Source: Flavobacteriaceae bacterium (GTDB lineage Bacteria; Bacteroidota; Bacteroidia; Flavobacteriales; Flavobacteriaceae). Taken from it: 5,943 nucleotides of DNA. The stretch covers positions 1 through 5,943 of the forward strand of contig CANCFZ010000144.1 in the NCBI GenBank assembly GCA_947377425.1, written 5' to 3'. Position 1 is the stretch's first letter. The number at the start of each line of letters is the position of its first letter. The notes under the pieces were generated by a model. That model searched no databases. It had not been told where the DNA came from and saw only the letters and a list, made by a program, of their open reading frames with translations. Shown here one piece after another: positions 1 to 5,689 of the stretch. The position numbers and the translations under genes were made by a program.

Positions 1-1
1 T

Positions 2-100
2 TGGACTTCTATTTTTTCTATTATTAGCTCATTGCAAATTTTAATATTATATTTAGTTTCAGTACTTCTTTTAAGGAGAATTCAAGTAAATCAATCTTAA
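2..100 (+). CDS. possible C-terminal end of a membrane protein (partial, start outside window)
   Basis: Reading from position 2 there is an open frame to a TAA at 98-100. It encodes about 32 residues, with a strongly hydrophobic run (LQILILYLVSVLLL) followed by two arginines and a short polar tail. That is the shape of a last transmembrane helix with a positively charged end. The frame is short and the DNA is AT-rich, so it could be chance. In its favour, a strong + strand intrinsic terminator begins 34 nt after the stop, which is where a gene ending here would need one. No family can be recognised from so short a piece. The other two forward frames close at positions 27 and 42. Confidence 0.35.
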   Translation, partial: WTSIFSIISSLQILILYLVSVLLLRRIQVNQS

Positions 101-133
101 AACAATTACTAATAGTTTTAAATAAGATGAATT

Positions 134-186
134 ACCGCAAATTCGCAAAATGAAATTTTTTTAATTTGCGAATCTGCGGTTTTTTT
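134..186 (+). terminator. intrinsic terminator for the upstream + strand gene
   Basis: A 16-nt arm at 134-149 (ACCGCAAATTCGCAAA) pairs with 165-180 (TTTGCGAATCTGCGGT). There is one A-C mismatch and a 15-nt loop. A run of seven T (180-186) follows directly on the + strand. This is the classical stem plus U-tract form, so it should end transcripts entering from the left edge of the window. The T-run ends one base before an ATG at 188, which makes that ATG an unlikely start for the next gene. Confidence 0.85.
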
Positions 187-214
187 AATGTTAATATTTT
201 CTTATTGTACAAGT

Positions 215-239
215 TTTGTTTCAAAAAATCATATATTTG
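215..239 (+). promoter_or_regulatory. candidate Bacteroidota-type promoter of the dioxygenase gene
   Basis: TATATTTG at 232-239 matches the TAnnTTTG -7 element of Bacteroidota primary sigma promoters exactly. A TTTG lies at 215-218, but the 13-nt spacing is shorter than usual for the -33 element. A TTG at 205-207 is 24 nt away, longer than usual. The -7 box is therefore good and the -33 box uncertain. Transcription would begin at roughly 245-247, downstream of the ATG at 188 and about 14 nt before the TTG at 260. Confidence 0.5.
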
Positions 240-259
240 TATATACAAATGTCAAAGCA

Positions 260-1138
260 TTGGAACGAAAAGCATTCATAAAAACATTAATAGGAGGAGC
301 AGCTATGGCATCACTACAGCCTTTGTACAGTTGGACTAAAGATTTAAAAGAAGACGACAACAAACTTCCAGCATTATTTATTGGTCACGGTTCGCCAATG
401 AATGGAATTGAAGACAACGAGTTTTCGAGAACTTGGGCAAAATTCGGAAAAGAAATTCCGAAACCTAAAGCTGTTTTAGTCATTTCAGCGCATTGGTTGA
501 CAAACGGAACTCACATTACAGCCATGGAAAATCCAAAAACTATTCATGATTTTGGTGGTTTTCCTCAGGCGTTGTTTGATGTTGAATATCCTGCAAAAGG
601 AAGTCCAGAATTGGCAAAAGCAACATCCGAATTAATTACATCAACTCAAGTCGGATTAGACCACGATTGGGGTTTAGATCACGGAACATGGACTGTTGTT
701 CGACACATGTATCCCAATGCAGATATTCCAGTATTGCAATTGAGTATTGATTATAACAAACCGCCACAATACCATTATGATTTGGCAAAACAATTAGCTT
801 CTTTGAGAAAAAAAGGAGTTCTGATTATTGGAAGCGGAAATATGGTGCACAACCTTCGAATGGTAGCTTGGGATAAACTGCAAGAACCAGAATATGGTTT
901 TGATTGGGCAATAGAAATGAATACAATCTTCAAAGAAAAAATTGGGAATAATGATTTCAAATCGTTAATTGATTATGAAAAATTAAACGCAGCAGCAAAA
1001 TTAGCCATTCCAACGCCTGATCATTATTATCCGTTGTTATACAGCATCGCTTTGCAAGACAATAAAGATGCCGTTAGTTTCTTTAATGATAAGCCAGTTG
1101 GCGGTTCGCTTACTATGACTTCGGTTAAGATAGGGTAA
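260..1138 (+). CDS. ygiD: 4,5-DOPA-type extradiol ring-cleavage dioxygenase (DODA/YgiD family), TTG start
   Basis: This 292-residue protein belongs to the class III extradiol dioxygenase (LigB) superfamily, DODA/YgiD branch. The family uses a single metal to open catechol-type rings; E. coli YgiD cleaves DOPA, but the natural substrate in flavobacteria is not known. Family landmarks are present: GHGSPMN (His43), SAHW (His78), GLDHGTW (His141), GSGNMVHN (His197) and TPDHYYPLLY (His255). These correspond to the conserved metal and active-site histidines. The N-terminus MERKAFIKTL with a following small-residue stretch resembles remembered relatives. It looks like a remnant Tat-type or anchor segment, but it lacks a twin arginine. 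The TTG start is chosen because the in-frame ATG at 188 abuts a terminator and precedes the likely promoter, and the extra 24 residues look unlike the family. An ATG at 305 with AGGAGG at 292-297 is a second alternative. The gene appears monocistronic and converges on a PH-domain gene. Confidence 0.9.
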   Translation: MERKAFIKTLIGGAAMASLQPLYSWTKDLKEDDNKLPALFIGHGSPMNGIEDNEFSRTWAKFGKEIPKPKAVLVISAHWLTNGTHITAMENPKTIHDFGGFPQALFDVEYPAKGSPELAKATSELITSTQVGLDHDWGLDHGTWTVVRHMYPNADIPVLQLSIDYNKPPQYHYDLAKQLASLRKKGVLIIGSGNMVHNLRMVAWDKLQEPEYGFDWAIEMNTIFKEKIGNNDFKSLIDYEKLNAAAKLAIPTPDHYYPLLYSIALQDNKDAVSFFNDKPVGGSLTMTSVKIG

Positions 1139-1165
1139 AAAAAAGGTAAGCATCATACTTACCTT
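1137..1165. terminator. compact terminator between convergent genes
   Basis: AAGGTAAG (1143-1150) and CTTACCTT (1158-1165) form a perfect 8-bp stem with a 7-nt loop. Read on the - strand, the stem runs into a run of eight T (complement of the A-run 1137-1144, which partly overlaps the stem foot). That gives a good terminator for the peptidase/PH-domain genes. On the + strand the tail is only ATATATTTAAAT, so termination of the dioxygenase transcript should be weaker. The A-run includes the last two bases of the dioxygenase stop codon, so the two convergent units are packed as tightly as possible. Confidence 0.75.
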
Positions 1166-1171
1166 ATATAT

Positions 1172-1597
1172 TTAAATAACCTCAATCTGCGGATTAATCT
1201 TCTTAATTTCCTCAATGAAAATGTCACTCATTTTGGGTGAAATAAACAAATCATCAAATTGATTGTAAGTCACAATAAAACCTTTAGTATCTAATGCTGG
1301 TTTTAACATTACTGGAACATTCAATCCCGAAAAACGTTTTATAGATTTGATTTTAGTAATGTCAACTCTACCACGAATTGGTCCTGAACGGTACAAAAGA
1401 AAATTGTTTTTTATAACATATCGAGTATCTAACAAAACCCAAAGAACAAAGCCCGTAACCACCGAAATAATAATCATTGGAATAATAGGGAAGTTTCCTT
1501 TTTCATAGTTCAATACTAACATGACGATGAAAAACAATACAATTCCCCAAAGAATTGCAATAGTAAAAGTGTTTTTGGTAGATAAAAATCGATTCAT
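1172..1597 (-). CDS. small membrane protein with bacterial PH-like domain (YyaB/DUF1200-like)
   Basis: This 141-residue protein has two predicted transmembrane helices (about residues 12-29 and 37-56). A soluble C-terminal domain of about 85 residues follows. The stretch after the second helix (LDTRYVIKNNFLLYRSG, then IRGRVDITKIKSI) and the C-terminal end (LFISPKMSDIFIEEIKKINP) match my memory of the bacterial PH-like family formerly DUF1200 (Bacillus YyaB-like). In that family a short hairpin membrane anchor precedes a PH-fold domain facing the cytoplasm. The molecular role of the family is unknown. The ATG lies 4 nt after the stop of the peptidase gene, so the two are almost certainly co-transcribed, and the terminator at 1137-1165 closes the unit. 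I see no Shine-Dalgarno sequence. The family call is from motif recall; that it is a real gene is more certain than its domain name. Confidence 0.82.
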   Translation of the reverse strand: MNRFLSTKNTFTIAILWGIVLFFIVMLVLNYEKGNFPIIPMIIISVVTGFVLWVLLDTRYVIKNNFLLYRSGPIRGRVDITKIKSIKRFSGLNVPVMLKPALDTKGFIVTYNQFDDLFISPKMSDIFIEEIKKINPQIEVI

Positions 1598-1601
1598 AAA
1601 T

Positions 1602-2711
1602 TTACAATCCTAATTTTGTTTTGGTGGTTTTCAACAAACCATCTTTGTGCAAAAGTACGGATATACTTTTCAATTTCAAATAAGAAATGCTCATATATAC
1701 AAATCCATCTTTACCATTTTTTGAACCCCAAGAGTTTTTTACTTTATAATACACTTTTCCAGTTTGGTCTTTTACTTTTCCAACAATGTGCATTAAATGA
1801 TCGTCTTGTGTGTCAAAATTTTCAAATTCAGCTTGGCGATAATCTGCCGAAATGGTTTTCTCAGGTTTAATTTCGGTTAAAATTAATTTAGCATCTTCCT
1901 CTTTTTCAGGAACGGCCGCTACACCAACTTTTCCGGAGAAAGTAGTTTCTGAAACATCACTGTCTAAAGCAACTGTATATCCGTTATCAATAGCATTATC
2001 AATATTTTGAACAAATTCGTCTAAAGGTAAATTGTAAAAAGTTCCGTTTGAGAAATTATCCGGAATATCCAACAAAAATGGCTTGTAATAAGGTTCGTTT
2101 GTGTAAGACGAAATCGTAACATAATCGCTCAAATTCAATTTGGTTACTTCCATAAAACTCTTTGGAGTGTATTTTTTTCCTTCAAAAGTAAACTCGGTTA
2201 CATTTTTACCCATGTACACATCCAAAACAGCATTGATAGCTTCTTTCCATTGTGGAGATAATTTCTTTCCAGGATTAGAAACATACGTTTTTAGCATAGC
2301 TTCCAAAACAGCAGTCATTTCAGCATGATTGTATTTCTCGTCGATATTTAATTTTCCACTGTAAACACTTTGTGGAACTACACCAAAATCTTGTGCACTA
2401 TTGATTACATCATGAGCCAGAGCACCTTCACCAAATTGAGCTTTACCTTGACGCATTACATAATTCCAGGCTTTTTTTGGATAAGTATTTCTTACATTGT
2501 ACATTTCAGATAAGTCAATGTGTTTGCCAGTTAATCGTATGATTTCAGCTTCTAAAAAAGAAGTTGTTGCAAAACTCCAACACGTCCCGGTATTATCTTG
2601 AGAAATTACAGGATTAGCTTCAATATCTTTAATAGTTTGAAATTCATAAGTTTGAGCATAACTTCCATAAGCCATAGAAAGTAATCCGATTGAGAAAAGT
2701 ATTTTTTTCAT
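1602..2711 (-). CDS. exported C1-family cysteine peptidase (bleomycin hydrolase / aminopeptidase C-like)
   Basis: This 369-residue protein has a clear Sec signal peptide (residues 1-19; MKK, then a hydrophobic core, SYA before QT). It probably acts in the periplasm or outside the cell. The papain-type active site is complete: Gln38 (oxyanion hole) and Cys44 in QDNTGTCWSFA, His308 in DDHLMHIVG, and Asn326 in VKNSWG. The roughly 260 residues between Cys and His, and the QDN...TCWSFA form, point to the C1B bleomycin hydrolase/PepC group rather than classical papain. That group is usually about 450 residues and cytoplasmic, so this is a shorter, secreted relative. There is no propeptide: the catalytic Cys is only 25 residues after the predicted cleavage site. 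The substrate is unknown; peptide scavenging or processing of an exported protein is possible. The PH-like membrane gene follows 4 nt downstream. The ATG at 2709-2711 is chosen because it begins the signal peptide. Confidence 0.9.
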   Translation of the reverse strand: MKKILFSIGLLSMAYGSYAQTYEFQTIKDIEANPVISQDNTGTCWSFATTSFLEAEIIRLTGKHIDLSEMYNVRNTYPKKAWNYVMRQGKAQFGEGALAHDVINSAQDFGVVPQSVYSGKLNIDEKYNHAEMTAVLEAMLKTYVSNPGKKLSPQWKEAINAVLDVYMGKNVTEFTFEGKKYTPKSFMEVTKLNLSDYVTISSYTNEPYYKPFLLDIPDNFSNGTFYNLPLDEFVQNIDNAIDNGYTVALDSDVSETTFSGKVGVAAVPEKEEDAKLILTEIKPEKTISADYRQAEFENFDTQDDHLMHIVGKVKDQTGKVYYKVKNSWGSKNGKDGFVYMSISYLKLKSISVLLHKDGLLKTTKTKLGL

Positions 2712-2796
2712 TGTAGTTTTAAAATTTGTGAAGCTAATTTAATAGATTTAAACAGAATCGAACAAAAATGCACATTCTTTTAAGCGTTTTGTCTTT

Positions 2797-2804
2797 CAAA
2801 ATTA
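2797..2804 (-). promoter_or_regulatory. candidate -7 box for the peptidase/PH-domain unit
   Basis: On the - strand, 2804 to 2797 reads TAATTTTG, an exact match to the Bacteroidota TAnnTTTG -7 element. It would start transcripts near 2790 and leave a leader of about 79 nt before the peptidase ATG. No clear TTG or TTTG -33 element lies at the expected distance upstream. TAnnTTTG matches arise easily in AT-rich DNA, so confidence is modest. Confidence 0.35.
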
Positions 2805-2886
2805 GTCCATTTTGATATTTTTTTAAGACATTAGAATTACTTTTTATTATTAAAAATTAAAAGCATGACATGAATTATGAATTTGT

Positions 2887-2894
2887 TACTTTTG
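2887..2894 (+). promoter_or_regulatory. candidate -7 box for menB
   Basis: TACTTTTG at 2887-2894 matches TAnnTTTG exactly. The menB ATG begins 16 nt after it, so the leader would be about 10 nt, nearly leaderless. The geometry is much like that proposed for the dioxygenase, where 20 nt separate the -7 box and the TTG. A -33 TTTG at proper spacing is not evident. The position directly before a core biosynthetic gene makes it more credible than a random match. Confidence 0.5.
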
Positions 2895-2910
2895 TATTTT
2901 AAATAGATTT

Positions 2911-3753
2911 ATGATGAATTTAATCAATTGGGTAACCGTAAGGGAATTTGAAGATATTACATACAAAAAATGCAATGGTGTAGCCAGAATAGCATTCAAT
3001 CGACCAGATGTTCGCAATGCGTTTCGTCCAAAAACTACAGCCGAATTATTACAAGCATTTCACGATGCACAAGAAGATACTTCAATAGGAGTAGTGTTAC
3101 TTTCTGCTGAAGGTCCAAGTTCTAAAGATGGAGTTTTCTCATTTTGTTCTGGTGGAGATCAAAAAGCTCGTGGCCAACAAGGTTATGTAGGCGAAGATGG
3201 CTATCACAGACTAAATATTTTAGATGTGCAACGATTGATTCGTTTTATGCCCAAAGCTGTAATTTGTGTAGTTCCAGGATGGGCAGTTGGTGGTGGACAT
3301 AGTCTTCACGTGGTATGCGATTTGACTTTAGCAAGTAAAGAACATGCCATTTTTAAACAAACTGATGCCGATGTAACCAGTTTTGATGGCGGATATGGTT
3401 CGGCATATTTGGCTAAAATGGTCGGACAAAAAAGAGCGAGAGAAATCTTCTTTTTGGGAAGAAATTATTCAGCTCAAGAAGCTTTTGATATGGGAATGGT
3501 GAATGCTGTGATTCCTCACGATGAGTTGGAAGATACTGCCTACGAATGGGCGCAAGAAATATTAGCCAAGTCACCAACGTCTATTAAAATGCTTAAATTC
3601 GCAATGAATTTGACCGATGACGGAATGGTAGGACAACAAGTATTTGCTGGTGAAGCAACTCGCTTGGCCTACATGACCGACGAAGCAAAAGAAGGTAGAG
3701 ATGCCTTTTTAGAAAAACGCAAGCCTAATTTTGAAAAAAAATGGTTGCCATAA
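2911..3753 (+). CDS. menB: 1,4-dihydroxy-2-naphthoyl-CoA synthase MenB (Asp-type)
   Basis: This 280-residue protein is a crotonase-fold MenB. It performs the intramolecular Dieckmann-like ring closure of o-succinylbenzoyl-CoA to DHNA-CoA in the menaquinone pathway, in the cytoplasm. Visible landmarks are RPDVRNAFRP (33-40), the oxyanion-hole segments FCSGGDQ (78-84) and WAVGGGH (124-130), QTDADV (150-155), SFDGGYGSAY (157-166) with catalytic Asp159, and the C-terminal AYMTDEAKEGRDAF with Tyr254. In E. coli MenB the QTG glycine lets bicarbonate act as the base. Here that position is Asp152, as in Mycobacterium tuberculosis MenB, which marks the bicarbonate-independent type. Length and ends are normal for the family. 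Two ATG codons in tandem (2911 and 2914) could each be the start. It is the first gene of the + strand men segment, 87 nt before menA. Confidence 0.97.
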   Translation: MMNLINWVTVREFEDITYKKCNGVARIAFNRPDVRNAFRPKTTAELLQAFHDAQEDTSIGVVLLSAEGPSSKDGVFSFCSGGDQKARGQQGYVGEDGYHRLNILDVQRLIRFMPKAVICVVPGWAVGGGHSLHVVCDLTLASKEHAIFKQTDADVTSFDGGYGSAYLAKMVGQKRAREIFFLGRNYSAQEAFDMGMVNAVIPHDELEDTAYEWAQEILAKSPTSIKMLKFAMNLTDDGMVGQQVFAGEATRLAYMTDEAKEGRDAFLEKRKPNFEKKWLP

Positions 3754-3757
3754 GAAT

Positions 3758-3820
3758 GGTTTATATAGTTTAAAGTTGTTTAATTAGAAATAAACGCTTA
3801 AACTTTTAAACTCATAAACC
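3758..3820. repeat. imperfect inverted repeat in the menB-menA spacer
   Basis: The arm at 3758-3783 begins GGTTTAT, has AGTTTAAA in the middle and ends GTTTAA. The arm at 3798-3820 is nearly its reverse complement (TTAAAC...AAACT...ATAAACC). Three unpaired bases fall on the left arm and a 14-nt loop (3784-3797) separates the arms. The 3' arm is followed by CTTTAAAC-type sequence with no T-tract, so it is not a typical terminator. The stem is nearly all A-T, and its stability in RNA at growth temperature is uncertain. Confidence 0.55.
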
Positions 3821-3827
3821 TTTAAAC
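3788..3827 (+). repeat. five phased octamers ending TAAAC, upstream of menA
   Basis: Positions 3788-3827 read as five consecutive octamers: AAATAAAC, GCTTAAAC, TTTTAAAC, TCATAAAC, CTTTAAAC. All five share TAAAC at the same phase with an exact 8-nt period, while the first three bases vary. Three copies of the reverse complement GTTTA lie to the left, starting at 3759, 3768 and 3778, at 9- to 10-nt steps. The array ends 13 nt before the menA ATG. Possible meanings are an array of protein binding sites, a leader structure, or a degenerate simple repeat common in flavobacterial spacers. The sequence does not decide among them. Confidence 0.7.
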
Positions 3828-3840
3828 AAATTTTAAAAAA

Positions 3841-4797
3841 ATGAAACACTGGATTGAAGCCGCACGAGTTAGAACCTTACCATTATCGGTTTCCGGAATT
3901 TTGGTAGGTTGTTTTTATGCTATGTCACAAGGAATTTTCAATTGGAAGATTGTGATTTTGGCACTTTCTACAACTTTGGGATTACAAATTCTTTCCAATT
4001 TTGCCAACGATTATGGAGATGGCGTAAAAGGAACCGACAACGAAGATAGAATAGGACCAAAACGAGCCATTCAAAGCGGATTGATTACGCCCGGAGAAAT
4101 GCGTTACGCTATTTTCATCACAGCCTTTTTAACTTTGGTTTCGGCAATGATGTTAATTTATGTTTCCTTCAAAGGCAAATATTTTTTATATTCCATAATT
4201 TTCTTCGTGTTGGGAATTTTAGCAATCGCATCAGCAATTAGATACACTGTTGGTAAAAATCCTTATGGCTATCGTGGTTTGGGCGACGTATTTGTATTTA
4301 CATTCTTCGGAATTGTAAGCACATTCGGAATCTACTTTATGTTTGCCAAACAAATCGATTGGTTACTACTTTTACCAGCATCAGCAATTGGTTTTCTTAG
4401 TGTTGGCGTTCTAAATCTGAACAACATGCGCGACGAAGAATCCGATAGAAAATCGGGTAAAAATACCATAGTAGTTAAAAATGGTGGTGCATGGGCTAAG
4501 AAATACCATTTCTTCCTTATTGTTTCTGCAATGGTTTTGGTTTTGGTATTTACATTAATTTTCGATTTCAGTTACCGAGATACCAATCCTGGACAATTTA
4601 ATTTTGATTTATATTTATTCCTAATTGCATATTTTCCAATAATTGCCCATTTGGTAAGAGTTGCCAAAAATAAAGAACCAAAATTATTAGATCCAGAATT
4701 AAAGAAACTAGCGCTTAGCACCTTTTTATTATCTATTTTGTTATCGTTATCTTTGATTTACTTTTTGTCGGATATGTTGATTTATTACACTAATTAA
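3841..4797 (+). CDS. menA: 1,4-dihydroxy-2-naphthoate polyprenyltransferase MenA
   Basis: This 318-residue integral membrane protein is of the UbiA prenyltransferase superfamily. It attaches a polyprenyl chain to DHNA, giving demethylmenaquinone, with loss of CO2. Both Mg-diphosphate binding motifs are present: NDYGDGVKGTD at 56-66 (Asn56, Asp57, Asp60, Asp66) with EDRIGPKRAIQSG after it, and NNMRDEESDRKSGKNT at 194-209 (Asp198, Asp202). About nine transmembrane helices can be drawn (near 14-30, 36-52, 92-108, 115-133, 149-168, 173-192, 222-241, 255-272, 291-309). The N-terminal WIEAARVRTLPLSVSGI is typical of MenA rather than of UbiA or heme O synthase. The neighbouring menB confirms the pathway. 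No TAnnTTTG box is seen in the 87-nt spacer, so it is probably transcribed from the menB promoter. There is no Shine-Dalgarno sequence; an A-run precedes the ATG. Confidence 0.96.
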   Translation: MKHWIEAARVRTLPLSVSGILVGCFYAMSQGIFNWKIVILALSTTLGLQILSNFANDYGDGVKGTDNEDRIGPKRAIQSGLITPGEMRYAIFITAFLTLVSAMMLIYVSFKGKYFLYSIIFFVLGILAIASAIRYTVGKNPYGYRGLGDVFVFTFFGIVSTFGIYFMFAKQIDWLLLLPASAIGFLSVGVLNLNNMRDEESDRKSGKNTIVVKNGGAWAKKYHFFLIVSAMVLVLVFTLIFDFSYRDTNPGQFNFDLYLFLIAYFPIIAHLVRVAKNKEPKLLDPELKKLALSTFLLSILLSLSLIYFLSDMLIYYTN

Positions 4798-4805
4798 AAA
4801 TTTTT

Positions 4806-5483
4806 ATGAAAATAACATTTTACGGACACGCCTGCATAGGAATCGAAGTAAGTGGAAAATACATACTTGTCGATCCATTTATTACAGCCAATCCAAAAGC
4901 CAGTCACATCAACATTACTACTTTAAAAGTAGATTACATCTTGCTTACACACGCACATCAAGACCATATTCTTGACGTAGAAGCCATTGCAGTGCGCACT
5001 AATGCAACAATTGTCTCTACTTATGAAGTCGCGTCTCACTTTGGTCAAAAAGGATTTCAACACCATCCAATGAACCATGGCGGAAGCTGGCAATTCGATT
5101 TCGGAAAAGTAAAAATCGTAAATGCAATTCATTCCAGTTCCTTTCCTGATGGTTCCTATGGTGGTAATCCTGCCGGTTTTGTCATTGAAGGCGAACACAA
5201 AAACATCTACATTTCGGGCGATACAGCACTAACAATGGACATGAAACTCATTCCAATGCGCACCAAACTCGATTTAGCCATTCTATCCATAGGAAACAAT
5301 TTCACAATGGACGTAGAAGATGCCATAATCGCAGCCGAATTTGTAGATTGCGATAAAGTACTCGGAGTGCATTTTGACACCTTCGGATACATTGTAATTG
5401 ACCACAACGAAGCCAAAAAGAAATTCTTCGATGCTGGAAAAGATTTAATGCTACTAGAAATCGGTCAAAGCATCACGCTTTAA
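4806..5483 (+). CDS. UPF0173-type metal-dependent hydrolase (metallo-beta-lactamase fold)
   Basis: This 225-residue protein has the complete metal site of the metallo-beta-lactamase superfamily: THAHQDH (His49, His51, Asp53, His54), His109 in AIHSSS, Asp139 in SGDT and His189 in GVHFDTF. The start (ITFYGHACIGIE), VDPFITANP at 22-30, and the length of about 225 match the UPF0173/UlaG-like branch. Members of that branch are annotated only as metal-dependent hydrolases. There is no signal peptide or membrane segment, so it is cytoplasmic. The ATG comes 8 nt after the menA stop, which strongly suggests co-transcription and a possible link to quinone metabolism. The substrate is unknown. Glyoxalase II in the same superfamily hydrolyses thioesters, so a thioesterase role is conceivable but unsupported. 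The spacer is pure A/T without a Shine-Dalgarno sequence. It is the last gene of the + strand men segment before a non-coding repeat. Confidence 0.92.
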   Translation: MKITFYGHACIGIEVSGKYILVDPFITANPKASHINITTLKVDYILLTHAHQDHILDVEAIAVRTNATIVSTYEVASHFGQKGFQHHPMNHGGSWQFDFGKVKIVNAIHSSSFPDGSYGGNPAGFVIEGEHKNIYISGDTALTMDMKLIPMRTKLDLAILSIGNNFTMDVEDAIIAAEFVDCDKVLGVHFDTFGYIVIDHNEAKKKFFDAGKDLMLLEIGQSITL

Positions 5484-5670
5484 GTTCTGGAGCGAATGGC
5501 ATGTTAATTGTTGTAAACCCTATTCCTGCTTTCCGTTCCAATCTTTTCTTCTTTTTTCGTTGCCTGAGGCACTCGAAGGCAACGAAAAAAGAAGAAAAGG
5601 ATTTCCTCTGCAAACGTAGTTCACTGAACACAAATGGAAATAAACACAATGTGAAGTAATCAGGGCTAGA
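5484..5670. repeat. probable dispersed flavobacterial intergenic repeat (REP-like)
   Basis: From just after the hydrolase stop to about 5670 the sequence has no credible gene. It resembles intergenic repeats I remember from Flavobacterium genomes: a leading GAGCGAATGGCA, then ACCCTATTCCTGCTTTCCG, then a variable hairpin, then GGATTTCCTCTGCA, and finally ATCAGGGCTAG. In remembered copies TGCA is followed almost directly by ATCAGGGCT. Here about 45 nt (near 5613-5658) separate them, as if the copy had diverged or carried an insertion. ACCCT (5517-5521) and AGGGCT (5662-5667) are roughly complementary and may mark the outer ends. Boundaries are approximate. Only a genome-wide comparison can confirm it. 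Confidence 0.5.
5543..5599. repeat. perfect 22-bp inverted repeat with pyrimidine/purine arms
   Basis: The arm 5543-5564 (ending CGTTGCC) is the exact reverse complement of 5578-5599 (beginning GGCAACG), with a 13-nt loop containing GAG-GCA-CTC that can form a small inner stem. The outer 16 bases of the left arm are all C or T and the matching right arm is all purine. In RNA from either strand the 5' arm is U-rich and the 3' arm A-rich, and no T-run follows. This is the reverse of an intrinsic terminator. It might still protect the 3' end of the hydrolase message from exonucleases, as REP hairpins do. Confidence 0.9.
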
Positions 5671-5689
5671 TTGTATTCGTATTGAATAG

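Noticed and set aside
292..307. AGGAGG plus ATG as the dioxygenase start
   Set aside because: Ribosome binding in Bacteroidota rarely relies on Shine-Dalgarno pairing, and the run encodes Ile-Gly-Gly in a stretch that fits the family N-terminus. Kept as an alternative only.
1616..2328. + strand open frames of 84 and 62 codons within the peptidase gene
   Set aside because: They are antisense to a peptidase with all four active-site residues in order and look like shadow frames.
3788..3827. CRISPR array
   Set aside because: The repeat unit is only 8 nt with no spacers of CRISPR size, and no cas genes are nearby.
4923..5198. 91-codon - strand open frame inside the hydrolase gene
   Set aside because: It is fully inside a gene with a complete metal-site signature on the + strand. 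The - strand product shows no domain or signal.
5543..5599. Intrinsic terminator for the men genes
   Set aside because: The stem is strong, but the 5' arm is U-rich, the 3' arm A-rich, and no T-run follows on either strand.
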